Position numbers and translations under genes: made by a program. A model generated the notes under the pieces. The model saw only the letters and a list, made by a program, of their open reading frames with translations, made no database searches and had not been told where the DNA came from. A DNA stretch of 64,000 bases, taken from Advenella mimigardefordensis DPN7 (lineage in GTDB: Bacteria > Pseudomonadota > Gammaproteobacteria > Burkholderiales > Burkholderiaceae_B). The DNA is taken from contig NZ_CP003915.1 in NCBI RefSeq assembly GCF_000521505.1, forward strand, positions 3,782,001 through 3,846,000. The letters are read 5' to 3'. This document shows positions 36,847-46,698 of this stretch, in pieces (positions within the stretch are counted from its first letter, which is position 1; every line of letters starts with the position of its first letter).

Positions 36847-39800
36847 ATGGCTTTACCCGACATTGATTTCTCTCGAATTCGCCCTCACGATGGAAGCCAA
36901 CATATCGGTTTCGAGGAACTGGTCACGCAGTTGGCGTCCCTTGAGAGACGACCGGCAGGCTCCACCTTTGTACGAAAGGGACGTGGTGGTGATGGTGGAA
37001 TCGAATGCTTCGTTACGCTCGCCAACGGAGACGAATATGGCTGGCAGGCCAAATATGTCTTCAGTTGGGATGCCAGTCTCGAGACCCAACTCAATACATC
37101 GCTAGAAGCGGCACTTGCTAAACATCCCCGTTTGACCAAGCTTACGGTATGTATTCCGTTCGATCTTCCGGATGGACGGCCAAACCAGGGAAATCACGCT
37201 ACCCAGAAAAAGAGTGCTCGTCAAAAATGGGATACGTGGAAGTCCGGCTGGGAACAGCATGCAGCAGTTCAGCAGCGCACGTTGACTATTTCTCTCTGGG
37301 ATAGTGGCGTATTGAGTGGCCGCCTTACCACCGACAGCCCTGCATACAATGGACGGCTACTTTATTGGTTTGGGACTACGACGCTCACTTCCGCGTGGTT
37401 TACAGAGCAGTTTGGAAAAATGCGTGAAGCCCTAGGCTCGCGTTACACGCCCGACACCAATGTCGAATTGCCCATCCGTAAAACTTTCCTCGCGTTCGCC
37501 CGTGATCCGTCGATTAATGACACTGTACTGGAATGGTCACTGTCCCTGGGGGATCGTGGCAGGAGCGCAATTGAGGCCATTGAGCGCGCGCTTGGCAAGA
37601 ACAATCAACCAAAAGAGCTTAGCGCTCTCAGTGCAGCACTAACCTCGCTCAGTCAAGCACTAGATGTAGGGCCTGTCGGCCCAGAAGCTCAATTGCCGCT
37701 CGACGCTTGGCAAAAGGCGAGCCGTGCTTGCTCTTCTGCGTTCTATAACGCGTTGGAGTGGGTCTATACACTTCCGGCGAGTAAAGCGGATCCTGGCGTT
37801 ACCAGGGAGGACTGGGCGCGACATGAACTCTTCCGACTGATTGATATCGTCCGTGACATTGAGGCGGCACTTGATTCCGACGATTGGCAGTTTGCGAACG
37901 CCCATGCCGTACTACTGGAAGGTGAAGCTGGAACGGGCAAGTCGCATCTCCTTGCGGACGTAGTAGAACATCAGATCCACGCAAACCGGCCGGCATTACT
38001 AGTACTGGGTGGAGCGCTGGTTGAGGGTGAACCTTGGAAGCAGATCATGGCGCAACTGGATTTGGCGCCAGACCTACAAGCTAAGCACTTTCTCGGAAGC
38101 CTAGATGCTGCGGGGCAAGCCGCTGGCGTGCGTACTATCATTTGCATTGACGCTATCAATGAACGCCATGGCACGGATATTTGGCCTGATCGTTTAGCTG
38201 CATTTCTTAAGATGGCAGAGCCCTTCCCGCATGTGAGCATCGTGCTATCTTGCCGATCAACCTACGTACGTCATGTGGTGCCCGATTCGCTCGATGAGAA
38301 ACGCTTGCCTCGGGTGCTTCATCAAGGTTTTGCAGTGCGCGGGGGCGAGGCAGCTAACATGTATCTGGCCAAGCGAGGAGTCGTCCGCCCCGGCGCCCCC
38401 GCTTTGGTACCTGAGTTCCAGAATCCGCTCTTCCTCAAAACCTGTTGTGATTTCCTCGAAAAGGTAGGCAAGAACGAGCTCCCTCGCGGCTTACGCGGGG
38501 TAAGTGCCATTTTTAACTTCTATAACAACGCCGTTATCCGCGCCATCACCCAGCGCATGAAACTGGACCCTCATCTTGATCTCGTCGCGACTGCACTAAC
38601 CCTTCTCACAGATATCCTGATCAGTCGCGGCGAAGGATATGCACCCAAAACGGAGGTGATTGGTGCATTCGAGGCCGTTCTGCCCTCTGGAGGCTCTCTT
38701 GAAAGGAGCCTGCTTTCTCAATTTGAGAGTGAAGGTGTTCTAGCCATCGAACTCATTCGAGAGGATGATGGCAAGATAGTGCCCATGGTACGTTTCACCT
38801 TCGAGCGATATAGCGATCACGCCATTGCAGCCCGCTTGCTGCAAGAGCATTTGAATCAGGACGACGTGAAGGCTTCATTTGCTGACAGCACCGTGCTAGG
38901 CGATTTGGCTTTCGGCGAAAAACATTACCGCGTTGCCGGCATCATCGAAGCAATTGCCATCCAGCTACCTGAGCACTGCGGTGTTGAAATCGTAGATCTC
39001 AGACCAGAATTTAATTGGATGATCCGACAAGCATTTTTCGACAGCCTACTTTGGCGCGAGCAGAGATTTTTTAGCGACCGAACCTTTAAATGTCTTCGGG
39101 GTCTCGAAAATAACGAACGTGTTAGCGATGTTCTCATCTCAATAGCAACAGAGCCCGAGAACAAATTCAATGCGCTCTATATACACAAACGCCTTTCATC
39201 GCTTTCAATGCCCGAACGCGATGCCAGTTGGTCGGTCTATTTGAATAATCGTGGCAGCGAAGGTGACCCGGTTGAAGTGCTTATTAACTGGGCCATACAG
39301 AATGGGATGGGAACAATCGACAATGGTCGTGCGGAATTAGCTGCGATCACACTCTCCTGGTTCCTTACTACTTCACACCGTGCAGTTCGCGATAAGACAA
39401 CCAAAGCTTTAGCTTCTCTCTTTGCTATGCGCCTCACCCTGGCAGCGTCTACGCTCAGACTATTCTCTGAAGCAAATGACCTCTATCTCAGGGAACGGCT
39501 TTTTGCTGCTGCCTATGGTGCAGCATTACAGGGAAAAACCGTCGACGGCCTATCCGAACTTGCGGCGACCACCTACGAGCTTGTATTTGCGGCCGGTGCT
39601 CCACCTCTCAACGAACTGCTTCGCGACCACGCGCGTGGTATTATCACCTATGCGCAATTCCGCAAGCAATTGCCGCCCAGCGTCGATTTGACGAAAGCGC
39701 ACCCGCCTCATAAGAGTCAATGGCCGATCGAATATGTATCGGAAGAAAAGATCGATAGCTATCAACAGGACCACGGCGACGCCATCGTCAGTTCGGCGGT

Positions 39801-41388
39801 CAATGACGGTGATTTCGCTCGCTACGTAATCGACCATACGATCGATAACTGGGCGCCTGTATCCATCGACGCAAAAGACTGTCCAAGCGCGCATAGCCTA
39901 GGGAGCGAATGGATCGAGCGATTCACAGTTCAGGCCGGCGCCGAACAGCTTGCTGCGTTTGAGCTCGTAGCGGATGCCGCAAATGCCTGTGGAGGCGACC
40001 TTAGCTATAAAGAAACTCCTGAGCGTACTGCGCTCAAAGCTGCCGAGAACACATTCCAAGCAGTGTTATCGCCTGAAGCATGGGAGGAGTACCGGGTAAA
40101 GGCGCAGGATTTTGTGCGGTATTCCATGTTTTCGCGACAACCATATGACTATCCCGCTCGCTTTAACAGAGGTTGGGGCCGCCGCTGGATATGTATGCGC
40201 GCACATGAACTCGGCTGGACCCAAGAGCGGTTCGCAAAGCTTGAACGCGGATACAGTGGAGATCGGTACGAACATCGTGTGGAACGTATTGGAAAAAAAT
40301 ATCAGTGGCTGGCCCTGCACGAATTGGTCGCAAGAATGGCGGATAATCTGCTATTTATGGGGCAAAGCTACGGAGATGAGTGTCGTACCTACGAAGGCGT
40401 AAGAGATATTAGACTACGAGACATAGACCCATCGCTGCTGGTCACGAAAACCTATTACGACAATTGGAAGCAATGGGATCAGACCTGGTGGATTCCGGTG
40501 CAACCTCGGCTTCGACCTATCGCTCCACTTGAACGCTTAGCGTGGCTGGATAGCCAAATCGACTTGCTCAACGATGCTTCCTTCATTGATCTGACAGACC
40601 CAAAGACGAATCGACATTGGCTGACACTGAGTAGTTTTGCTTCTTGGCGGCAGTACGGCCTCGACGGTGGAAATAAGTCCATGCAGCGCGAGACTTGGTA
40701 CCGCGTTCGCTGCGTAGTCGTTGCAAAAAATGACGAGGCTAGTGCTGTGAAGAGCCTTAGCGGGCGCAACCTCGTTCATCCAGATTCTCTGCCTGAATTC
40801 CATCTTGATAGCTCCTACTTCCTCGGCGAATATCCATGGCACCCTAAGCTACAGGATCAGGATGATTGGGTGGGCGGGAGTCACTGGAATGGCTTGTCAG
40901 TCTCAGTTCGACCTACCTGTGCGCATTATCTGTCCGAGCGAGGCGGCTACGACTACTCGATCGATGAAACAGTTCGAATCGAGTTGCCTGCCCCCTGGCT
41001 TGCGAAAGAGATGGGGTTACGCTTGCAAGACGGTCAGAAGCCGACCTTCGTGGATGTGGATGGCGAAATATGCTTCTTCGATCCATCAGTGATTGAGCCA
41101 GGATACCAAGCAGCGCTCGTTGATCGGGACGCCTTTCTAGCTATGCTGGACCGAAAAGGGTTGGCAGCGATCTGGGTCGTGGCTGGAGAGAAAGGCGTTT
41201 TCGGAGGTAAAGACGGTTACGGAGGATTTGGCGGTCGTGTTTTACATACAACTGTCTATACCCTGGGGGAAAACGGTTTCAAAAAAAACCAGTATAGAAG
41301 CCGTGAAAAACCTAGCCCTGAACAACTGGAAAAATTATTGGAGGACAAGCCGACAGAAGAGCTACTGTTGCTGCATGCAAAGAAATAA
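36847..41388 (+). CDS. Avs-like STAND NTPase with N-terminal nuclease (AVAST, closest to Avs2 layout)
   Basis: About 1513 residues. The N-terminal PD-(D/E)XK nuclease (Cap4/Mrr-like) has Glu in FEELVTQLA, Asp in GGDGGIECF (about residue 50) and the Q-x-K motif in GWQAKYV (about 68). The STAND NTPase domain follows, with Walker A GEAGTGKSHLL (about 359) and Walker B TIICIDAINE (about 430), then some 1000 residues of helical repeats that in Avs proteins recognise phage terminase or portal. This matches the AVAST architecture: phage protein binding triggers tetramerisation and DNA cleavage, causing abortive infection. ATG 36847 is preferred; GTG 36835 adds four residues. It is a single gene, as Avs2 usually is. 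The subtype is an inference. Confidence 0.8.
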   Translation: MALPDIDFSRIRPHDGSQHIGFEELVTQLASLERRPAGSTFVRKGRGGDGGIECFVTLANGDEYGWQAKYVFSWDASLETQLNTSLEAALAKHPRLTKLTVCIPFDLPDGRPNQGNHATQKKSARQKWDTWKSGWEQHAAVQQRTLTISLWDSGVLSGRLTTDSPAYNGRLLYWFGTTTLTSAWFTEQFGKMREALGSRYTPDTNVELPIRKTFLAFARDPSINDTVLEWSLSLGDRGRSAIEAIERALGKNNQPKELSALSAALTSLSQALDVGPVGPEAQLPLDAWQKASRACSSAFYNALEWVYTLPASKADPGVTREDWARHELFRLIDIVRDIEAALDSDDWQFANAHAVLLEGEAGTGKSHLLADVVEHQIHANRPALLVLGGALVEGEPWKQIMAQLDLAPDLQAKHFLGSLDAAGQAAGVRTIICIDAINERHGTDIWPDRLAAFLKMAEPFPHVSIVLSCRSTYVRHVVPDSLDEKRLPRVLHQGFAVRGGEAANMYLAKRGVVRPGAPALVPEFQNPLFLKTCCDFLEKVGKNELPRGLRGVSAIFNFYNNAVIRAITQRMKLDPHLDLVATALTLLTDILISRGEGYAPKTEVIGAFEAVLPSGGSLERSLLSQFESEGVLAIELIREDDGKIVPMVRFTFERYSDHAIAARLLQEHLNQDDVKASFADSTVLGDLAFGEKHYRVAGIIEAIAIQLPEHCGVEIVDLRPEFNWMIRQAFFDSLLWREQRFFSDRTFKCLRGLENNERVSDVLISIATEPENKFNALYIHKRLSSLSMPERDASWSVYLNNRGSEGDPVEVLINWAIQNGMGTIDNGRAELAAITLSWFLTTSHRAVRDKTTKALASLFAMRLTLAASTLRLFSEANDLYLRERLFAAAYGAALQGKTVDGLSELAATTYELVFAAGAPPLNELLRDHARGIITYAQFRKQLPPSVDLTKAHPPHKSQWPIEYVSEEKIDSYQQDHGDAIVSSAVNDGDFARYVIDHTIDNWAPVSIDAKDCPSAHSLGSEWIERFTVQAGAEQLAAFELVADAANACGGDLSYKETPERTALKAAENTFQAVLSPEAWEEYRVKAQDFVRYSMFSRQPYDYPARFNRGWGRRWICMRAHELGWTQERFAKLERGYSGDRYEHRVERIGKKYQWLALHELVARMADNLLFMGQSYGDECRTYEGVRDIRLRDIDPSLLVTKTYYDNWKQWDQTWWIPVQPRLRPIAPLERLAWLDSQIDLLNDASFIDLTDPKTNRHWLTLSSFASWRQYGLDGGNKSMQRETWYRVRCVVVAKNDEASAVKSLSGRNLVHPDSLPEFHLDSSYFLGEYPWHPKLQDQDDWVGGSHWNGLSVSVRPTCAHYLSERGGYDYSIDETVRIELPAPWLAKEMGLRLQDGQKPTFVDVDGEICFFDPSVIEPGYQAALVDRDAFLAMLDRKGLAAIWVVAGEKGVFGGKDGYGGFGGRVLHTTVYTLGENGFKKNQYRSREKPSPEQLEKLLEDKPTEELLLLHAKK

Positions 41389-41465
41389 CCTTGGCGTGTC
41401 GCACCCCGCAAATATGAACCCCTGTAGGAGATTAGCCGCTATGGTAGATAATCTAGGTGAAGCGC

Positions 41466-41939
41466 TTAGCCCCCTTTATCCATTGTAGCCAACAGCCTCT
41501 GCGCAGCCACACTAACATTCCTCATCATTTGCCGTGCTTCGTTAACTTCCTTCTCTCCCAATTCAGCAATGAGCATTTGTTGAGCTTCGTTCCAACATCG
41601 AACAGCCTGCTTGAAAACCTTAAGACCCGTTGGTGATAAGGTAAGCTGTTTGCCTTTACGCCCTCTTCCTCCGGATGAGATCACCAGCCCTTTTCGCTCC
41701 AGGGTCTGAATATTCCGAGAAATTCCAGAGGCCTCTATATCCAGAGAAATAGAAAGTGCGGAAACAACCATTCCTGGGTGCAGGTGAAGCATCACCATAA
41801 TTGGGAATTGTGTTGGGTCCAAACCAAGTGGTTCCAGCAAGCGCCCGAGAACTTTTGTCGTCGTTCGCGAAGCTAGCCGACTATTCATACCCAGACAGAT
41901 ATCCGGAATGGCCGCGATCTGAAAATCATCTTTCATCAT
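41466..41939 (-). CDS. MarR family transcriptional regulator
   Basis: 157 residues. A winged helix (LHPGMVVSALSISLDIEASGISRNIQTLERKGLV, from about residue 53) and a wing RGRKGKQLTLSPTGLKVF are typical MarR features. It lies downstream of the FabF-like gene on the same strand (97-base gap) and convergent with the Avs-like gene. The ligand and targets are unknown; control of the neighbouring ketosynthase gene is the simplest guess. Confidence 0.85.
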   Translation of the reverse strand: MMKDDFQIAAIPDICLGMNSRLASRTTTKVLGRLLEPLGLDPTQFPIMVMLHLHPGMVVSALSISLDIEASGISRNIQTLERKGLVISSGGRGRKGKQLTLSPTGLKVFKQAVRCWNEAQQMLIAELGEKEVNEARQMMRNVSVAAQRLLATMDKGG

Positions 41940-42036
41940 TGAAATAAATACGAAAAAACCTGTTTACCAATTCTCATCACTTATAACCCGTACCCTACAA
42001 ATGTATAATTCGATTGAATTCAACTTACCCTGCGCA

Positions 42037-43305
42037 TCAGACTTCGTACCGTTTGAAGACAACAGAAGCGTTCACTCCGCCGAATCCAAAACCGTTAGAT
42101 AACGCTATCTCAACGGCAGAATCACGCGCTGCGGGCCCTATAAGATCAAGGCCATCTGCTGACGCATCAGGATTCTCCAAATTCAATGTTCCAGGAAGCA
42201 CCCCATCTCTGAGAGCAAGAATCGAAAATGCTGCCTCCATCGCGCCCGCCGCACCTAGTAGATGCCCTGTTGCCGACTTGGTCGACGAAATAGCCGGTCC
42301 TCCTCCGGTACCAAAGACCGTCTTCAGTGCCTGAATTTCTCCAGCATCCCCTACCGGCGTTGAGGTCGCGTGTGCGTTGACATAATCAACACGTTCAGGA
42401 GCGATCCCAGCCATTTGTAAGGCCAACTTCATGGCCCTCGCTGCTCCCGAGCCGTCGGCAGGGCCAGCAGTCATGTGATAAGCGTCGGCTGTCGTGCCAT
42501 AGCCAATAACTTCGGCTATTGGCCGAGCCCCACGTTCTAAGGCGTGATCTAACGCCTCTACAACAAGCATTGCAGCCCCCTCGCCCATCACAAACCCATC
42601 ACGTTCATTATCAAATGGGCGAGATGCGTGTGTGGGCTGATCATTGAAACCGGTAGATAAAGCCCTGGCCGCTGCGAAACCACCAATACTTACCTTATCG
42701 AAAGCTGCTTCACTTCCGCCCGACAACACAATATCGGCTTCACCAGTACGAATCAGGCGAAGCGCATCACCGATTGCCTGCACGCTTGCCGCACACGCGG
42801 TGACCGGACAGCCAATAGGTCCTCGAAAATGATGCTTAATTGATATCTGGCCTGCTGCCAGATTCGATAAGAACGAAGGAATGGTGAATGGCGATAAACG
42901 CTTTACCCCGAGTGCCTCGCCAATTCTTACAGCCTCGGCAAGAGCTGGAAACCCGCCAATCCCCGAAGCAATAATAGTCGCAGTACGCTCCCGTTCATAT
43001 TCAGACTCAGGAGCCCAACCTGCGTTGGATAGGGCCTCGTCAGCGGCCACCATTGCCATCTGGATAAACCTATCCATTTTCTTTAATTCTTTACTTGGTA
43101 TTGAGGCTTCAGGGCAGAAACCACCTTCACGGTCAGCATCCCTCCCCTGCACAGTTCCACCGACCTTAACCGGAAGGCCACTTACAATATCGTCGTCCAA
43201 ACGCCGAACTCCACTGCCTCCAGCCAATAAGCGCTTCCAGGCCAGTTCTGTACCACAGCCAAGTGGAGAAACAATACCAAGACCAGTAACAACAACTCTA
43301 CGCAT
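42037..43305 (-). CDS. Beta-ketoacyl-ACP synthase II-like (FabF family)
   Basis: Condenses an acyl chain with malonyl-ACP. 422 residues from ATG 43305 (MRRVVVTGLGIVSPLGCG); a start three codons earlier is possible. The catalytic Cys lies in VTACAASVQAIGDAL and the two His in NAHATSTPVGD and KSATGHLLGAAG, so all three catalytic residues are present. It is not part of a fab operon and no ACP gene is nearby, so it is an accessory ketosynthase, as found in islands making modified fatty acids or small lipids. The household copy is presumably elsewhere. It is followed by a MarR gene. Confidence 0.88.
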   Translation of the reverse strand: MRRVVVTGLGIVSPLGCGTELAWKRLLAGGSGVRRLDDDIVSGLPVKVGGTVQGRDADREGGFCPEASIPSKELKKMDRFIQMAMVAADEALSNAGWAPESEYERERTATIIASGIGGFPALAEAVRIGEALGVKRLSPFTIPSFLSNLAAGQISIKHHFRGPIGCPVTACAASVQAIGDALRLIRTGEADIVLSGGSEAAFDKVSIGGFAAARALSTGFNDQPTHASRPFDNERDGFVMGEGAAMLVVEALDHALERGARPIAEVIGYGTTADAYHMTAGPADGSGAARAMKLALQMAGIAPERVDYVNAHATSTPVGDAGEIQALKTVFGTGGGPAISSTKSATGHLLGAAGAMEAAFSILALRDGVLPGTLNLENPDASADGLDLIGPAARDSAVEIALSNGFGFGGVNASVVFKRYEV

Positions 43306-43668
43306 ATAAACCATTTCCAGCTAATGTTCTTTATACCGCAATGACTGGCATGCAGAACCTGCAACGACGCAAGTAGGTCATCAGGTACATCGTCTATCTG
43401 TTAAGAATTTCGCACAAGAATACTGTATGTACATTATTTATGTCAATATCACTTTTTTGTGCCGCTGATAGAGGTTCACCCGAAAAAGACGAACCATTAG
43501 GTTTCGAAGGCGGTAAAGCGAGAACTGGCAACGCAGCAGGCAAATAACAAACAAATTGATTTGGGTAAAAATCTGACCAAACTAGACGTTGCTATAATCC
43601 AAATCCTAGGCACCTAATCTGCTTACCCTGAAGCAGATATGATGATCAACAATAGCCGGGAAGGAAAG
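43306..43668. other. Stretch upstream of the FabF-like gene
   Basis: About 360 bases. It contains the FabF-like promoter region and an AT-rich zone at 43420-43460. No credible gene or hairpin with a T run is seen. Confidence 0.4.
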
Positions 43669-43839
43669 ATGGAAACTCGGATGAAAGCCTCACGGCCCTT
43701 GAACATTCTGGGGTTCGGGGAACCTTTTGCGACTCGCTGGAGTCTGGCACTCACCTTCGGCGCGCTCGTTTATGTGGGATATCGGCTGGCCAATCGATTA
43801 ATTGTCATGCAATTCGATGTATCGGGATATACAACATGA
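43669..43839 (+). CDS. Possible small membrane peptide, doubtful
   Basis: 56 residues from ATG 43669 with an AAGGAAAG site directly upstream. It has one hydrophobic segment (WSLALTFGALVYVGYRLA). The frame overlaps the start of the AbiEii remnant. It may be a chance frame or the remains of a gene cut by the same rearrangement. Confidence 0.25.
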   Translation: METRMKASRPLNILGFGEPFATRWSLALTFGALVYVGYRLANRLIVMQFDVSGYTT

Positions 43840-44146
43840 CTACGAGCACAACTTCTTGGGCATGATGGCCGAGCCGGTGCCGCTGGATACTCTGTTGGCT
43901 GCGCGAGACCACATGTTGCACGAAATCCTGCAAGGCTTGGACGAAAACAAGCGGCGCTTTTTACTTTCCCTGATTGCGGGAATGCCCGCTTGGTCGCTGC
44001 GGGGCATCGCTCACCTTAAATACTTACCAGGCGTCCGCTGGAGGCTATACAAACTGACGCGATTAAAGAAGCCCAATACCAAGAAGTTTGCCGTGCAGGC
44101 CAATCTGTTGGCAGCTCGATTGGCTGGCGCTGCAAGTTGTCGATAG
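43802..44146 (+). pseudogene. AbiEii/AbiGii toxin (nucleotidyltransferase) 3' remnant
   Basis: About 110 residues resembling the C-terminus of AbiEii-type toxins: ENKRRFLLSLIAGMPAWSL, then LPGVRWRLYKLTRLKK and PNTKKFAVQANLLAARL. The nucleotidyltransferase motif (GSxxxDxD) and the N-terminal domain are absent, and an in-frame stop lies just upstream of 43802. No AbiEi antitoxin is present. The Abi relation is from remembered family pattern and needs a search. Confidence 0.5.
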
Positions 44147-44400
44147 TACCTTTCTTCGGCTTCTGCCGGTGGTGTGTCCCTGGTCGATTCCAGCAGCGTC
44201 CTCAAACCTGGGGTGACTCACATAATTCAAGGCTCCATTGATCAAAATATTGAACTGCTGCGCTAGGAAGATATGGGTTAGGGGATCATGTCTCCGCAGC
44301 CCATCTCCTGATCGGTTTGCACATCACAAAATTGTATCGGCAACTTACTGACGAAAGGTTCGGGAGAGAGTCAACGACGGAAAAAATGCATTGCGGTTGC

Positions 44401-44982
44401 TCAACGTGTTTCAGTATGGATTTCGTTTAATCGAGTTCCAATGGCTCGTGCCTGTTCACGGTCTTGAGGTATCCGAACAATGTCAACGACCCTGATAAGA
44501 GGTTCGGGAGACGTAATCAGTATTTCTTCGAACCCCACAGCACCGCGGTGATCAAGTAGGGCCACCGACCCACTCCCATGAAGAACGTTCTGTGCATAGC
44601 ATTCGAACTCGTTTGGTAGCCTCCACGGAAATTGATTATCCGGCCAAGGAGAACAGCACTGCAGGCTGCGCTGACTGCCAATCAATGCAGGGATGCTCCT
44701 TTCAATCTGGTATTTCCAGAGTACGCCGCCATCTGAGCTGTCTCCATACGCCCCCGCGTAGTCAACGGCGTATGCTGCATTCGAAGAAAACCACTTCCGC
44801 GTTCCATATAACCTTCGTGCTGTGTAGTCGGTATCGCGTGCAGTTGTCTCACCCCCATGAAATACGATTTGTGAAGCATGCAGGTTTGCTCGCTCAAATT
44901 TGGCTAAGGCATCTAGAAGCGGCTTATGTAATTTTGACTTGGTTAATATCTTTTTCGTTGGCTCGGGATTCTCTCTACTCAC
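44401..44982 (-). CDS. Hypothetical protein, possible ADP-ribosyltransferase fold
   Basis: 193 residues, no signal or membrane segment. The stretch QIVFHGGETTARDTDYTARR followed by GTRKWFSSNAAYAVDYAG and later a Glu in FECYAQNVLHG recalls the H-[Y/S]-E pattern of PARP/Tpt1-like ADP-ribosyltransferases and RES-type toxins (HxG, FSS..A..YA, E). This is a weak, by-eye resemblance. Adjacent genes give no immunity or antitoxin candidate except perhaps the membrane protein at 45180. Moderate GC, single gene. Confidence 0.55.
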   Translation of the reverse strand: MSRENPEPTKKILTKSKLHKPLLDALAKFERANLHASQIVFHGGETTARDTDYTARRLYGTRKWFSSNAAYAVDYAGAYGDSSDGGVLWKYQIERSIPALIGSQRSLQCCSPWPDNQFPWRLPNEFECYAQNVLHGSGSVALLDHRGAVGFEEILITSPEPLIRVVDIVRIPQDREQARAIGTRLNEIHTETR

Positions 44983-45179
44983 AGAGATGATAGAATTTTT
45001 AGGTAGTACAGAAGCGGAAACAGACGATTGCGCCGATTGATATCCGGTGTTTCAGTTGAGGAGCTATTTTAATCGTGTAAGCATACCCGTTATCAGCGGT
45101 GATTACTGCGTGGCCTTTTACTTCGTTTGCTACGCGGCTTTTTGCACAAGCTTCTCGATTGCACAGTTAAGGTGTCGCC

Positions 45180-45824
45180 TTAACCGTGTTTTAGTAAGAA
45201 CCGAATCAACCCAAGGACGTCCGCAATGGCACCATAGAAAATAGCAGCAACAGACAGTAGACCACATAGAACTGCTGCATATGGAGCAACATTATCAAGT
45301 AGAGGGCTCGGCTTGAAGCCTATTTTTACGTAATAGTTGAAAAATAGGCCCGGCAAGCCAAATCCGATTAATGCAAGAGATACGATTCGGATACCAACTG
45401 GTACCTCGTGCAAGACGAGTACGGAGTACATACCTATTCCACAAAAGAGCATAGACAAAGCAACAAGAAAAGTTCCAATGCTGTTTGTAAGAAGTGAAGC
45501 GTAGCCAAAGTAGATGTTCAGGTCTTCGGCTCTGTCCTTGAATTTGTAATAGCTAGCAAAAGCACATGCCCATATTGCAAGGATGGGAGCCAAGTTTCGA
45601 ATCAAATGATCAAGTATCCAACTCCCCGGGTCCAGAAGGTAACCAAGTAAAGGATTCACAGAAACCTGTGCAATAATTTCCTTGTACACTGCAGATGTAA
45701 GGAGTGGGCCGGCCGCCCATAGCCCTGTGAAAAAAGCGGTCAGATATATGATCCACCTAACAATAGATCCGACTAACGAGCGGATCGTGAATAATTTCTG
45801 CAACAGTGTCTTGATATATTGCAT
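45180..45824 (-). CDS. Multi-pass membrane protein, unknown function
   Basis: 214 residues with about six hydrophobic segments (IVRWIIYLTAFFTGLWAA, LAPILAIWACAFASYY, TNSIGTFLVALSMLFCGIGMY, IVSLALIGFGLPGLFFNYYV, APYAAVLCGLLSVAAIFYG, each core only). No motif for transport or catalysis. It lies between the ART-like gene and the IS3 debris. It could be an orphan immunity protein or a remnant of an older Rhs/toxin module. Confidence 0.65.
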   Translation of the reverse strand: MQYIKTLLQKLFTIRSLVGSIVRWIIYLTAFFTGLWAAGPLLTSAVYKEIIAQVSVNPLLGYLLDPGSWILDHLIRNLAPILAIWACAFASYYKFKDRAEDLNIYFGYASLLTNSIGTFLVALSMLFCGIGMYSVLVLHEVPVGIRIVSLALIGFGLPGLFFNYYVKIGFKPSPLLDNVAPYAAVLCGLLSVAAIFYGAIADVLGLIRFLLKHG

Positions 45825-45999
45825 GTGGTAGCCCCATCCATATGGTTTAGGTCATTGAGAAGCATGATGTGAGTGATGCGGATGTTAGCCGTATATCCTT
45901 GGCTGCGGGCCTCACCAATCCCTTGACTCATCATCCGCGCTGCCTATGGTGCGATTCGACATGCAGGTAGCGACTCTGGCTGGAAAAGGTATCAAGGGC

Positions 46000-46150
46000 G
46001 GGACTGCTTCATACGGCGCAACCCAGCGCGAATAGCCGTTTCTCCAACCCCTGTTGTCTTGGAGACCTGGCTCACACTCAGATCCTGGTCCTTGATCATA
46101 TGAACCACTTCAAGTTTGAACTGAGCGTCAAATGTCCTGCATTTTTTCAT
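46000..46150 (-). pseudogene. IS3 family transposase OrfA fragment
   Basis: On the minus strand ATG at 46150 reads MKKCRTFDAQFKLEVVHMIK, then a helix-turn-helix (LSVSQVSKTTGVGETAIR), the standard start of IS3-group OrfA. After about 50 codons the frame loses the family pattern. No terminal inverted repeats were found. Confidence 0.7.
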
Positions 46151-46185
46151 TAATATGTCCTCGTTAAGTGCGGTGGCTGATACGT

Positions 46186-46626
46186 GCCAACGGTTTACGC
46201 CCAGTCTGGAAGCATAAGTTTATCAGCACCACCAATAGCAGGCATGATTACCCGGTGGCACCCAATCTGCTTGACCGACAGTTTAATGTAGCACGGCCGA
46301 ATCTGGCCCAGACGGCAAACATCATGTAATTCCGTACTGATCAGGGCCGGCTTTATCTGGCTGTGGTGATAGACCTGTACGTCCACAAAATCGTGGGCTG
46401 GGCCATAGCCGCCAACATGCCGACCGAGCTGGTCGCATCGGGACTGCAGATGGCATTGCAGCAGCGCAAATATGCCAACCATGCCGAAGCAACAAGGGAT
46501 ATCGTGAACTATATCGTCGCCTTTTATAACTGCGTGCGATTGCGTTCTACGCTGGGATACGTCTCACTCGTGCAATACGGACTGCAGGCAGCCCAACAAC
46601 CTATATGGGTGTATGAAATTACTTGA
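46186..46626 (+). pseudogene. IS3 family transposase OrfB remnant with stop and deletion
   Basis: Plus-strand codons from 46186 read NGLRPVWKHKF, DYPVAPNLLDRQF, an in-frame TAA near 46327, then RTDQGRLYLAVVIDLYVHKIVGWA and, after a deletion of the middle of the rve domain, YANHAEATRDIVNYIVAFYN and RLRSTLGYVSLVQY. The rve integrase core (first D of DDE in VIDLY) is split from the rest. It points opposite to the OrfA fragment, so the two come from different copies or an inversion. Confidence 0.8.
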
Positions 46627-46698
46627 CAAATACAATCCTGCCTCCGTAGAAACATAGTAGTCGACAGTTGAACGCTCGGTCATCGTTTCAAATCAAAA

